From NCBI GenBank assembly GCA_046154585.1, contig JBJXDX010000091.1, positions 80,455 through 144,454 of the forward strand: DNA of 64,000 bases, read 5' to 3'. The stretch is from CADEFX01 sp046154585 (GTDB lineage Bacteria > Pseudomonadota > Alphaproteobacteria > Rhizobiales > Hyphomicrobiaceae). This document shows, piece after piece, positions 50,239-60,000 of the stretch (positions are counted from its first letter, which is position 1; every line of letters begins with the position of its first letter). The notes under the pieces are model-generated. The model was not told the DNA's origin. It searched no databases and saw nothing but the letters and a program-made list of their open reading frames with translations. Position numbers and translations under genes: made by a program.

Positions 50239-50445
50239 CTAGAAATCCGACACGATCCCGCCCTTTTCCCAGTCGCCATAGCGGGTTGGCTCAGGCCCCT
50301 TCTGGCCGCCTTTCTCTGCCGGTGCGGGGGCCGCATGCGCGTCGCGCTGCCGCCGCCGTTCCTCGGCTTCCTTCAGCGCACGCTCCGCTTCGGCGGACAA
50401 ACGCCGCGAGCCTTCCGTTTGCTCTTTATTGATACTGTCTTTCAC
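50239..50445 (-). CDS. DUF1674 (SDHAF4-type succinate dehydrogenase assembly factor)
   Basis: A short, highly charged protein (68 residues from this start) ending in the diagnostic PTRYGDWEKGGIVSDF of DUF1674/SDHAF4. SDHAF4 binds the flavinylated SdhA subunit during complex II assembly. A K/E/R-rich helix (SAEAERALKEAEERRRQRD) precedes the motif. The start is unclear: GTG at 50445 or TTG at 50475, neither with a strong ribosome-binding site. It is divergent from htpX. Confidence 0.85.
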   Translation of the reverse strand: MKDSINKEQTEGSRRLSAEAERALKEAEERRRQRDAHAAPAPAEKGGQKGPEPTRYGDWEKGGIVSDF

Positions 50446-50579
50446 GATGGGAGTCCGACTGGCGCACGAGAACAAGCATCACCATATACTAGCGCGAAGC
50501 ATCTGCAGTTGCATGGTGCTGGGATCGTAAACCTTGACTTGGAGCGGGCCTCAAGCGGCCCGATAAATCCTCGATGCCA

Positions 50580-51515
50580 ATGAACTATGCCAAGACTGCG
50601 ATGCTCTTGGCCCTTCTGACCGCCATTTTCGTCGGCATGGGCTTCGCGGTCGGTGGTGAGTCGGGAATGCTGATTGCGTTCGTCGTCGCGCTCGGCATGA
50701 ACCTGTTCAGCTTCTGGAAGTCCGACACGATGGTTCTGCGCATGTACGGTGCGGAAGAGGTCACCGCACAATCAGCGCCTGAGTACTACGGGCTTGTGCA
50801 GGAGCTGGCCCAGCGCGCCGAGCTGCCTATGCCGCGTGTCTATGTGATGCACAATCCGCAGCCCAACGCGTTTGCGACCGGCCGGAGCCCGAGCAATTCC
50901 GCCGTCTGCGCCTCGACCGGCCTGCTGGAGATGCTGAGCCGCGAGGAAGTCGCGGGCGTCATGGCCCACGAGCTTGCCCACATCAAGAACCGCGACACCT
51001 TGACCATGACGATTGCGGCCACCATCGGCAGTGCCATCTCCATGCTGGCGCAATGGCTCCAGTTCAGCGCACTGTTCGGCGGACATCGCGAGGGCGGCAG
51101 CCGGATCGGCGCCTTCGTCGCCATGCTGCTGGCGCCGTTTGCCGCCATGGTGGTGCAGATGGCTGTCAGCCGGTCGCGCGAGTACCAGGCCGACCACATG
51201 GGGGCGCTGATTGTCGGCAATCCGCTGTGGCTGGCCTCCGCGCTGCAGAAGATCCAGGGCTATGCCCGCCAGATCCCCAACGAGCAGGCTGAGGAAGCCC
51301 CGGCGACGGCGCACCTCTTCATCATCAATCCGCTGTCGGGGATCGGCATGGACAATCTTTTCTCGACCCACCCCAACACCGAGAACCGCATTGCCGAGCT
51401 CGAAAAGCTCGCGGCGGAGATGGGCGTTCGCGACCAGCCAGGAAGCTTTCTCGCATCGCGCACGGCGGCCACCGATCCGCGGGAAGCGCGGTCGGCGCGC
51501 GGCCCCTGGGGTTGA
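50580..51515 (+). CDS. htpX: Protease HtpX
   Basis: A 311-residue membrane zinc metalloprotease (M48) that degrades damaged membrane proteins. Two N-terminal spans (about 4-48) are followed by the catalytic motif HELAHIKNRDTL (HExxH, about 130), two more hydrophobic spans, the third ligand region SRSREYQADHMGA (about 205) and the C-terminal FSTHPNTENRI. ATG at 50580 is taken as start since it gives the family N-terminus NYAKTAMLLA; an ATG two codons earlier is in frame. Confidence 0.93.
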   Translation: MNYAKTAMLLALLTAIFVGMGFAVGGESGMLIAFVVALGMNLFSFWKSDTMVLRMYGAEEVTAQSAPEYYGLVQELAQRAELPMPRVYVMHNPQPNAFATGRSPSNSAVCASTGLLEMLSREEVAGVMAHELAHIKNRDTLTMTIAATIGSAISMLAQWLQFSALFGGHREGGSRIGAFVAMLLAPFAAMVVQMAVSRSREYQADHMGALIVGNPLWLASALQKIQGYARQIPNEQAEEAPATAHLFIINPLSGIGMDNLFSTHPNTENRIAELEKLAAEMGVRDQPGSFLASRTAATDPREARSARGPWG

Positions 51516-51683
51516 TCTCCCGGCCAACCACGGTGCAGTGTCACAGCTCCGCGGCGCCTGCGACTTCGACCGATCGCGTTTACCCCCAGGTACGTGTCCG
51601 AGCCAGCTTGAGCCTGCCGTATTACCGGAGTACCGACGATTCGGTTGGCGGGTCGGGGACTTGGACAGGGGGCGACGAACGTA
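51516..51683. other. Intergenic region between htpX and the heparinase-like gene
   Basis: A 168-base spacer between co-oriented genes. The in-frame N-terminal extension of the next frame (from 51645) is judged non-coding because AGGGGG and a better start lie at 51684. No hairpin or RNA gene was recognised. Confidence 0.35.
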
Positions 51684-53405
51684 ATGGCCACGGGGGAACG
51701 CCTCGTCCTTGCACGGCTGGCAGCCCAGCGCGCAGGCCGGGCTGCGACCGCCAGGGTTCTGCGCTCGACCGGCCTCAAGAACTGGCTTGCCCCATCGATT
51801 GCCGATGAATTCCTCATCGTGCCGCAGGACCTGCGCACCCCCGACCCGAGCTTTCTCGTCGAGATCGCCGCCCATCAATTCGGCCTTGCCGGCGCCGTCG
51901 CAAATCTCGGCGGCCTGTCGCCCTTCGCCGTGCCGCCGCCGACCGCGGCCTGGGCACAGGAGCTGCACGGATTCAGCTGGCTGAGACATCTCCGCGTGGC
52001 TGCCAACGACGAAGACGCGCAGGAGGCGGCGCAGGCCTTCGTCCTGAGCTGGCTGGAGCTCGGCAAATCATCTCCTGTCACGTTGGAACCGCAAGTCGTG
52101 GCCCGGCGAATCATTTCCTGGATCAGTCACGCCGACTTGCTGCTCGAAGGCAGCAGCGCGCGGATCTATACCCTGACGGCTGACAGCCTCGGCGCAGAGA
52201 TCCAGCTGTTGGCGGCAACGCGCAACACGGCCCCGTCCGGCCCATCCCGTCTGCTGTGCCTGACCGCGCTGCTGTTTGCCTCGCTTTGCGTCGCCGGACA
52301 CGACCGCCGCCATGCACGACTGGAAAAGGCCTTCCTCGCGGAGCTCGATCACCAAGTGCTGCCGGACGGTGGTCACGCGAGCCGAAACCCGGCCATCGTC
52401 ATCGACCTCCTCTTGGATCTCCTGCCGCTGCGGCAATGCTACGTGGCCCGTCACATCGCGCTGCCCGACGCCCTGCTGGAGGCCATCGATCGCATGATCG
52501 TCTACCTGAAGTTCATGCGCCGCGGTGACGGTGCGCTCGCCCGCTTCAACGGCACGGGCCGCACCGAGGTGGACGCACTCGCGACCGTGCTCGGCTACGA
52601 GGAGCAGGAAGATCCGGAGACGGGCGAGAAAGAGCCCGAAGCCGAGTTCGACCCCAGGCCCAGGTCCGGCTATCAGCGCCTGCAGCGAGAGACAACAATC
52701 GTCCTGGTGGATGTCGGCCCGCCGCCGCCGCTCGCCTTCTCAGGGCAGGCGCACGCCGGATGCCTATCCTTCGAGCTGAGCTACGGGTCGCAACCCATTC
52801 TCGTCAACGTCGGAGCGCCCGCTGCGATGCAGGAGGCTTCGCGGGCGATGGCGCGCGCAACCGTCAGCCACAACACGCTCTGCCTCAACAATACGTCGTC
52901 GTCCCGCCTCGTGGCCCTGGATGGCGCGCAACCTCAGCCGGCGCTGCAATTGCCGGACGAGGTTCTGTCCAGCTTCGTCGAACGCGACGGCTCGCTCATC
53001 CTCGAGGCGTGGCATGACGGCTATCTCGGTCAGTTCAGGCTTCTGCACGCTCGCTGCCTAATCCTGAGCCAGGACGGGGAACGCTTGGACGGCGTCGATC
53101 GCCTCGAGCCCCCCAGCGGTGTGCTCCGCACCCGGCAGGACCTGCCATTCTCCATCCATTTTCATCTGCCGTCCGAAGCGATATGCCGCCTCGGCCACGT
53201 TCCTGAAACCGCAGAAATACAGATCGAGCCGCATTCCCACTGGCGCCTGACCGCCGCCGGTGCCCGCCTGTCCGTCGAAGCCAGCACCGACCTGGCCTAC
53301 CTATCGAGCCCCCGCCGATCAATGCAGATCGTCCTGCGCGGCGCCTGCCCCGGGGAGACCACCGTGATCTGGAGCCTGGAGCACATTCGATCCGATCCCG
53401 TTTAG
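51684..53405 (+). CDS. Heparinase II/III family protein
   Basis: A 573-residue protein of the alphaproteobacterial heparinase II/III-like family. It has an N-terminal (alpha/alpha) toroid-type domain (HGFSWLRHLRVAANDEDAQEAAQAFVLSWL at about 95; DGGHASRNPAIVIDLLLDLLPLR at about 230) and a C-terminal beta-sandwich with SHNTLCLNNTSSSRL at about 395. The family is related to polysaccharide lyases, but the substrate is unknown. In this group the gene regularly precedes purH, as here (60-base gap). ATG at 51684 was chosen for its ribosome-binding site. Confidence 0.87.
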   Translation: MATGERLVLARLAAQRAGRAATARVLRSTGLKNWLAPSIADEFLIVPQDLRTPDPSFLVEIAAHQFGLAGAVANLGGLSPFAVPPPTAAWAQELHGFSWLRHLRVAANDEDAQEAAQAFVLSWLELGKSSPVTLEPQVVARRIISWISHADLLLEGSSARIYTLTADSLGAEIQLLAATRNTAPSGPSRLLCLTALLFASLCVAGHDRRHARLEKAFLAELDHQVLPDGGHASRNPAIVIDLLLDLLPLRQCYVARHIALPDALLEAIDRMIVYLKFMRRGDGALARFNGTGRTEVDALATVLGYEEQEDPETGEKEPEAEFDPRPRSGYQRLQRETTIVLVDVGPPPPLAFSGQAHAGCLSFELSYGSQPILVNVGAPAAMQEASRAMARATVSHNTLCLNNTSSSRLVALDGAQPQPALQLPDEVLSSFVERDGSLILEAWHDGYLGQFRLLHARCLILSQDGERLDGVDRLEPPSGVLRTRQDLPFSIHFHLPSEAICRLGHVPETAEIQIEPHSHWRLTAAGARLSVEASTDLAYLSSPRRSMQIVLRGACPGETTVIWSLEHIRSDPV

Positions 53406-53465
53406 CAGATTTCGCACCCACGAGATTTCGTGCTAATCGGCGCCGCGGTCCGGGAGACATACGAC

Positions 53466-55058
53466 ATGACGACATCTTCCCCTACCATCCAGCGCGCGCT
53501 CATCTCTGTTTCCGACAAGTCGGGCCTGATTGAATTCGCGCGCGGATTGTACAGCGCCGGCATCGAGCTCCTTTCCACCGGCGGCACGGCCAGCGCCTTG
53601 AAGCAAGCAGGCCTCAGCGTGAAGGACGTATCGGAGCATACCGGCTTTCCCGAGATGATGGATGGCCGTCTCAAGACCCTGCACCCAATCGTGCATGGCG
53701 GATTGCTGGCGATCCGGGGCAATCCCGAGCACGAGAGCGCAGCGCAAGCCCACGGCATCACCCCCATCGACCTGCTCGTCGTCAATCTCTATCCCTTCGA
53801 GGCCACGGTCGCGAAGGGTGCCGACTTCGCGCATTGCATCGAGAACATCGACATTGGTGGCCCGGCCATGATCCGGGCGGCGGCCAAGAACCACGCCCGC
53901 GTGACGGTCGTGGTCGAGCCGGAAGACTATGCGCTCGTCCTGAGCGAGATCGCGGCCGGCAAAGGCTCCACTTCTCCCGAGCTTCGGCGGCGCCTGGCGG
54001 CCAAGGCCTACGCCCGGACGGCAGCCTATGACGCCGCGATCTCCACCTGGTTCGCAGAGAAAAACGGCGAGACGACTCCGACCTACCGCGCTTTCGGCGG
54101 GCGCCTGAGACAGGAGCTGCGCTACGGCGAGAACCCGCATCAGCGGGCGGCCTTCTACACCACGGGTGATCAGCGTCCGGGCGTCGCCACACTGACCCAG
54201 CATCAGGGCAAGGAGCTGTCCTACAACAATTTCAACGACACGGATGCGGCGTTCGAGCTGGCGGCGGAATTCGATCCCGGCATGAACGCCGCAGTCGCTA
54301 TCATCAAGCACGCCAATCCGTGCGGCGTCGCCATCGGCACGTCGCTGGTTGAAGCCTACGCGCGCGCCCTCAAGTGCGATCCCATCAGTGCTTTCGGCGG
54401 CATCGTCGCGCTCAACCAGCCGATCAATGCCGCCGCGGCGCACGAGATCACGAAGATCTTCACCGAGGTGGTGATCGCGCCCGACGCGACGGACGAGGCA
54501 AAGGCCATCTTCGCCAAAAAGAAAAACCTGCGTCTGCTGACGACCGGCGGTCTTCCCGATCCGCGTGCGGCGGGCCTCACCGTGCGCTCCCTGTCCGGCG
54601 GATTGCTCGTGCAGACGCGCGACAACGGATCGATCGACGATCTCCACTTGAAGGTGGTGACCAAGCGGCAACCATCGGCGCAGGAGTTCGCCGATCTGAT
54701 ATTTGCGTTCCGCGTGGCTAAGCACGTCAAGTCCAATGCCATAGTGTATGCCAAACAGGGAGCCACGGTCGGCATCGGCGCAGGGCAGATGAGCCGAATC
54801 GATTCGGCCCGAATCGCGGCCTGGAAATCGGCCGAGGCCGCCAAGTCGGCCAAAGAGGCCGATCCGCTCGCACGCGGATCGGTCGTCGCCTCCGACGCTT
54901 TCTTCCCGTTCGCCGATGGTCTCCTGGCCGCAGCGGAGGCCGGCGCCACCGCCGTCATTCAACCCGGCGGGTCGATGCGGGACGACGAGGTCATCAAGGC
55001 CGCCGACGACAAGGGTTTGGCGATGGTCCTGACGGGCATGCGGCACTTTCGGCACTGA
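53466..55058 (+). CDS. purH: Bifunctional AICAR formyltransferase/IMP cyclohydrolase PurH
   Basis: Catalyses the last two steps of IMP synthesis. The 530-residue protein has the N-terminal MGS-like IMP cyclohydrolase domain (RALISVSDKSGLIEFARGL; TGFPEMMDGRLKTLHPIVHGG) and the AICAR transformylase domain with RYGENPHQRAAFY (about 218), KHANPCGVAIG (about 280) and a C-terminal GGSMRDDEVIKAAD. The ATG at 53466 has GGGAG upstream, whereas a longer in-frame start overlaps the previous gene's region. A very long antisense frame exists opposite but is not coding. Confidence 0.95.
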   Translation: MTTSSPTIQRALISVSDKSGLIEFARGLYSAGIELLSTGGTASALKQAGLSVKDVSEHTGFPEMMDGRLKTLHPIVHGGLLAIRGNPEHESAAQAHGITPIDLLVVNLYPFEATVAKGADFAHCIENIDIGGPAMIRAAAKNHARVTVVVEPEDYALVLSEIAAGKGSTSPELRRRLAAKAYARTAAYDAAISTWFAEKNGETTPTYRAFGGRLRQELRYGENPHQRAAFYTTGDQRPGVATLTQHQGKELSYNNFNDTDAAFELAAEFDPGMNAAVAIIKHANPCGVAIGTSLVEAYARALKCDPISAFGGIVALNQPINAAAAHEITKIFTEVVIAPDATDEAKAIFAKKKNLRLLTTGGLPDPRAAGLTVRSLSGGLLVQTRDNGSIDDLHLKVVTKRQPSAQEFADLIFAFRVAKHVKSNAIVYAKQGATVGIGAGQMSRIDSARIAAWKSAEAAKSAKEADPLARGSVVASDAFFPFADGLLAAAEAGATAVIQPGGSMRDDEVIKAADDKGLAMVLTGMRHFRH

Positions 55059-55063
55059 GTCCG

Positions 55064-55576
55064 GTGGCGGACATCGGCAGCCCAATTTCCCTGCGCCCCG
55101 CGATCATGGCCGATCGCTTCATGCTCCGGCGCTGGCTCTCCGATCCAGTGGTCGCAACGCATTGGGGCAACAGCGCCTCGGCCGAGGCGGAAATCACTTT
55201 GGCCATGGAGAGCCCATCGGCGATCTGCCGCATCGTCGAATGCGACGGCAAGCCGATCGGCTACGGCCACGCCGTCGACGCGAGCTTGTGGGGCGAGGCG
55301 CTTCCGCCGGATGTTCCTCCCGGATGCTGGGATATCGATCTGTTCGTGGGCGCGGCCGAGCACCGCGCGCGCGGGATCGAAAAACATGCGCTCGCCGGGC
55401 TCGCCGCCGAGGTATTTGCGACGACGCTGGCGGTCGCCTGCTGCACCTTCGTATCCATCAAGAACGAAGCCATCGTTCGGGACTATGAGCGTGCGGGCTT
55501 CCGTTGGACCAAGATTTGGACTGACCTTATCGTTGGTCCGTGCTGGGTGTTGATCAGGGAGCGTCCGGCCCGCTGA
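55064..55576 (+). CDS. GNAT acetyltransferase (AAC(6')-like)
   Basis: A 170-residue GNAT of the type related to aminoglycoside 6'-N-acetyltransferases and siderophore/peptide acetyltransferases: ISLRPAIMADRFMLRRWLSDPVVATHWG at the start, WDIDLFVGAAEHRARGIEKHAL (motif A, with RARGI in place of the more usual RGxGxG) and a C-terminal YERAGFRWTKIW. GTG start 5 bases after purH, so probably co-transcribed. The substrate is unknown; resistance should not be assumed. Confidence 0.8.
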   Translation: MADIGSPISLRPAIMADRFMLRRWLSDPVVATHWGNSASAEAEITLAMESPSAICRIVECDGKPIGYGHAVDASLWGEALPPDVPPGCWDIDLFVGAAEHRARGIEKHALAGLAAEVFATTLAVACCTFVSIKNEAIVRDYERAGFRWTKIWTDLIVGPCWVLIRERPAR

Positions 55577-55580
55577 GCTA

Positions 55581-56975
55581 TCAGCGCGCGCGGACCAACA
55601 ACATCATCAGCATTCCGGTCAGCAGAAATGCGGCGATCACTGTCATCCCCGCCCGCTGACTGCCTGTTGCCGTCGTCACGGTCGCGATGAGCAGCGGCGC
55701 GGCGAATGCCGTCACCTTGCCCGAGAACGCGAACAGGCCGAAGAACTGTGTCAGCTTTTCGGGTGGCGCCAGGCGCGCCAGAAGCGACCGGCTGGCCGCC
55801 TGCACGGGCGCCGCAACAATGCCGATCAGAATCGCGAACGCCAGGTACACCAGCTCACCCTGCGAGGAGAACGGACCGGAGCCAGCCACTTTCTCCGGCA
55901 CAGCAACGCCAAACAGCACCTCGCCCTTCGATACCGACAGGATGCCAACCGCTCCCGCCATCAGGATCAGCAATGAAACGACAATGACGCGCTTAGCGCC
56001 CCAGCGATCGTCGAGGATGCCGCCGATCACCGCGCCGAATGCGCCGGTCAGCGTGAGAATGATGCCGAACAGCCCGAGCTCGAAGGCCTGCCAGCCGAAC
56101 ACGCTCGCCCCATAGATGCCGCCGAAGACGAAAATCGCCGACAGGCCGTCAACGTAAACCGCCCGCGCAATCAGAAAAATGAGCATGTCGCGATGCTGCG
56201 GCAGCTCACGCAACGTGTCCCACAGCTCCGCGAAAGCCGAGCGCGATCCAGCGCTCGCCGCGGGCACCGCGCGCGGGTCCGGCACGAACAGGAAGAACGG
56301 GATCATGAACAGCAGATACCAGACCGCCGAGAACGGCCCCACGAGCCGATCGCCTTCCCGCGCCGCCATATCGAGCGCCACAACGGGCTCAAGTCCAAGC
56401 AGCGTCTTACCCGTCGTGGGATTGACCACAATCAGGCCCGCCATCAGCACGAGGCTGACAAGTCCGCCGGCGTAGCCCACACCCCAGCCAATGCCGGACA
56501 GGCGCCCGATTTTGTCGGGCGGCACCAGCGACGGCATGATCGAGTTGGTGAAGACCGTTGTGAATTCAGCGGCAACCGTCGCAACGACAAAGGCGAGAAC
56601 CACAAGCCAAATCGTGAGGTTCGGCGATCCAGGCTCGGCAAACCACAGCGCAGCCATGCCGGCCGCCATGACGAGCGAAAACAGCGCGATCCACAGCTTG
56701 CGCCTGCCGCGTCCGTCCGCTATCGCCCCAAGCAGGGGGCTGCCGATGGCCACAAGTATCCCGGCCACCGCCGCGCCATATCCCCAGATCGCCTGCCCGC
56801 GCGTCGCGTCACCCACGACAGCATTCGCGAAATAGGGCGCAAATAGAAACGTGAGGATCAACGTATAGTAGGGCTGTGCCGCCCAATCGAACAGCACCCA
56901 GCCAGTGAGTGCTGCTCGCGATGCCCCGGGCTGCTCCGTAGATGCGGCAGCATCCGCGGTCGTCTCCATGGCCAT
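55581..56975 (-). CDS. MFS transporter, Atg22/UMF1-like
   Basis: A 464-residue transporter with about 12 predicted spans. The Atg22/UMF1 pattern is visible in WVLFDWAAQPYYTLILTFLFAPYF at the N-terminus, AIADGRGRRKLWI (MFS loop motif after TM2) and AAPVQAASRSLLARLAPPEKLTQFFGLF near the C-terminus. Relatives in yeast export amino acids from the vacuole; bacterial substrates are unknown. ATG at 56975 is supported by GGGGGAAGG; two nearby in-frame ATGs exist. Confidence 0.88.
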   Translation of the reverse strand: MAMETTADAAASTEQPGASRAALTGWVLFDWAAQPYYTLILTFLFAPYFANAVVGDATRGQAIWGYGAAVAGILVAIGSPLLGAIADGRGRRKLWIALFSLVMAAGMAALWFAEPGSPNLTIWLVVLAFVVATVAAEFTTVFTNSIMPSLVPPDKIGRLSGIGWGVGYAGGLVSLVLMAGLIVVNPTTGKTLLGLEPVVALDMAAREGDRLVGPFSAVWYLLFMIPFFLFVPDPRAVPAASAGSRSAFAELWDTLRELPQHRDMLIFLIARAVYVDGLSAIFVFGGIYGASVFGWQAFELGLFGIILTLTGAFGAVIGGILDDRWGAKRVIVVSLLILMAGAVGILSVSKGEVLFGVAVPEKVAGSGPFSSQGELVYLAFAILIGIVAAPVQAASRSLLARLAPPEKLTQFFGLFAFSGKVTAFAAPLLIATVTTATGSQRAGMTVIAAFLLTGMLMMLLVRAR

Positions 56976-57015
56976 GGATATGCCTTCCCCCGATTGCAAT
57001 GCCGAAGCGGCGGCG

Positions 57016-60000
57016 TCAACCTTGCGTCCGCGCTATATCCGCCAGCCGCGTCGCGGCGACCGTCAGCCGGGACACTGTAAGCTCCGGAGCGGCCGTGATT
57101 GCGGCAAGCGCTTGCTCCGCCGATTGCACGCGTTCCGGCTGACGCGCCGCCCAGGCATCCAGCCCCGATCGCCCATTCCCCGTGGCGCCAAGCACGGAAA
57201 GCGTCATGCTGTGCCGCGCATCCGCCAACGTCCCTTCGGCGCCGGCGATGGCCAGCCGGTCATAGTCATCGGCGACCTTGACCTGCGCCATGCGCCCGAG
57301 CAGATCGTCGATGCCGAAGCGGTCCCCGACGGCCAGAAACGCCTGCGCCGCTTCTGGAGTAGAGCGTCCGGACGCACGCGCGATGTCGACGATGGCAGGC
57401 GCATCAGCCAGCACGATCAAGTGCGCGATATCCGCCGCGAGCTCCTGCGTCACATCAAGGCCGACGAGGTCCGATGTCAGTTGCTCGAACCGGCGCGTGG
57501 CGCCTGTTGTGGCCACATGCGCCAACTCGGCCTTCAACAACCGGAAGCCCGCCGTGTGGCGACTGATCATGTCGGAGAGATTGGTGCCGGCGATTGCGTG
57601 ACGGAGAAACCACGCGACGTTGCGGTTGAGCACGTGCTGCACCCGCAGATAAAGATCGAGCTGCGTTGCTCCGGCAATCTTCCCATCGAGCGCATCGAGC
57701 TGCCGCCACAGATCCGCCAGCGAGAACACGGCGCGCGCGGCCATGAACGCATGCGCCACCTCGCTGATGGGCCGGGCTGCTTCCTCGGCCAGCCGCAAGG
57801 CCGTCGGCGGTCCGCACCGGTTGATGATTCCGTTCGTGAGCGTCGTTGCTATAATCTCGCGGCGCAGCCGGTGCCCGGCGATATCGCCCGCAAAGTCCGT
57901 CCGCAGCGCTGGCGGAAAATAGTCGAACAGCAATTCCTCCATGAAGGCCTCGTCGGGCACGTGACTCGCGAGCAGGTCGTGAAGCAGCGCGATCTTGGAA
58001 TAACTCAACAGCACCGCCAGCTCCGGGCGGGCAAGGCCGCTGACAGCTTTGGTACGCTCTGTCAGCTCCGCGTCGGATGGCAGCGTCTCCAGTGAGCGTT
58101 CCAGCAGCCCACGCTCCTCGAGATGACGCATCAGCCGCCCATAGGCGCCGAGATCTGTGCCGCTGCGCCGCTCCGCGATGCTCAGCGCCAGCGACTGCTG
58201 ATAGTTGTTCCTGAGTACGGCATCCGCCACATTCGACGTCATGCTGACGAGCAGAGATTTGCGCGCCTCTTTGCTCACCCGCCCTTCCTTCAAGGCCGGC
58301 GCTAGCGCGATCTTGATATTGACCTCCTGGTCCGACGTGTTGACGCCTGCGGAGTTGTCGATGAAGTCCGTGTTGAGACTCCCGCCCTGTGCCGCAAACT
58401 CGATTCGGGCCCGCTGTGTCATGCCCAGGTTGGCACCTTCGCCGACCACCTTCGCACGCAACTCCCGGCTGGTGATGCGCAGCGGATCGTTGGCCCTGTC
58501 GCCCACATCGATGTCCGTTTCCGATGAAGCCCGCACATACGTTCCGATACCGCCAAACCACAGCAGGTCCACATCCGCCCGCAGCAGCATGCGGATAAGA
58601 TCCGTCGGCGGCATCTCCGTCGCCTCGGTCTGCAGCAGCTTACGCACCTCCGCCGACAGCGGGATGGACTTGGACGACCGCGAAAAAACGCCGCCACCGG
58701 CCGAAATCTTCGCTTTGTCATAATCCTGCCAGCTCGACCGCGGCAGAGCGAACAAGCGCCTGCGCTCCGTCAGGCCGGCCGCCGGATCGGGGTTGGGATC
58801 AATGAAAATATCGCGATGATCGAATGCGGCGAGCAGCTTCGTGACAGGCGAGAGCATCATGCCGTTGCCGAAGACGTCTCCCGACATATCGCCCACGCCG
58901 ACCGCAGTGAACGGTACCGTTTGGATGTCCTTGTCCATCTCGCGGAAGTGCCGCTTGACGCACTCCCATGCGCCGCGCGCCGTGATGCCGATGCCTTTGT
59001 GGTCATAGCCTTCCGATCCGCCGGACGCGAACGCATCGCCGAGCCAGAATTCGTGCGCGATGGCAACCCCGTTCGCCGTGTCGGAGAAGGTCGCCGTACC
59101 CTTGTCGGCGGCCACGACCAGATAAGGATCGTCCTCGTCGTGCCGCACGACCCGCTGCGGCGGCACGATTGCGCCGTCCTTGATGTTGTCGGTAATGTCG
59201 AGCAGAGCTGAGATGAAGATGCTGTAGGCGGCAACGCCTTCCTTCTGCATTTCTTCCCGCGTCGGCGTGCGGGGCATCTGCTTAGGCAGGAAGCCGCCCT
59301 TGGCGCCCGCCGGCACGATCACCGCATTCTTGACCTGCTGTGCCTTGGCCAATCCGAGCACTTCCGTGCGGAAGTCCTGCGCGCGGTCAGACCAGCGGAT
59401 GCCGCCGCGCGCGATCGGCGCAAAGCGCAGGTGGACGCCTTCGACGCGCGGGCTATAGACCCAAATCTCACGGAACGGCCGCGGATGCGGCGCCATCGCG
59501 AGGTCTTTGCTGGAGAGCTTGAAGGAAATGACCTCGGGCGGTGCGCCGACCGCGTCCTGCTGGTAGAAGTTGGTCCGGACGGTCGCATCCACCAGCGCCA
59601 GGAACTGACGCAGAATGCGGTCCTCGTCGAGACTCGGCACCGATGCCAGTGCGCCATCGATTCGTGTGCGGACCGGCGCTTCGCCTGCCTTGCGCCCGGC
59701 AAGATCTCCGCCCGTGTCCGGATTGAAACGGATATGGAACAACTCGAGCAGATCGCGCGCCAAGCCCGCATGGCGATGCAGCGTGTCGGCCAGGTACCTC
59801 AGGCCAAACGGCGATCCGAGCTGCCGGAGAAAGGCCGCGTAGGCGCGCAAGGTTGCTACCTCCCGCCACGCTGCACCGGCTGAAACGATCAGGCGGTTGA
59901 AGCTGTCGTTGTCGGAGCGTCCGAAGAAGATGGCCAGGAAGCAGTCCTCGATGCGCCGATGCGTCCGGCCATCCAGCGTTGCGCCGTCCTGGCTCTCCAG

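Noticed and set aside
53433..55085. A 550-codon minus-strand open frame opposite purH.
   Set aside because: It is an antisense shadow of a conserved high-G+C gene; it has no recognisable domain and its composition follows from purH codon use.
55064..55576. Considered as an aminoglycoside resistance gene.
   Set aside because: It shows only general AAC(6')-like GNAT features and lies in a housekeeping context behind purH; substrate cannot be inferred.
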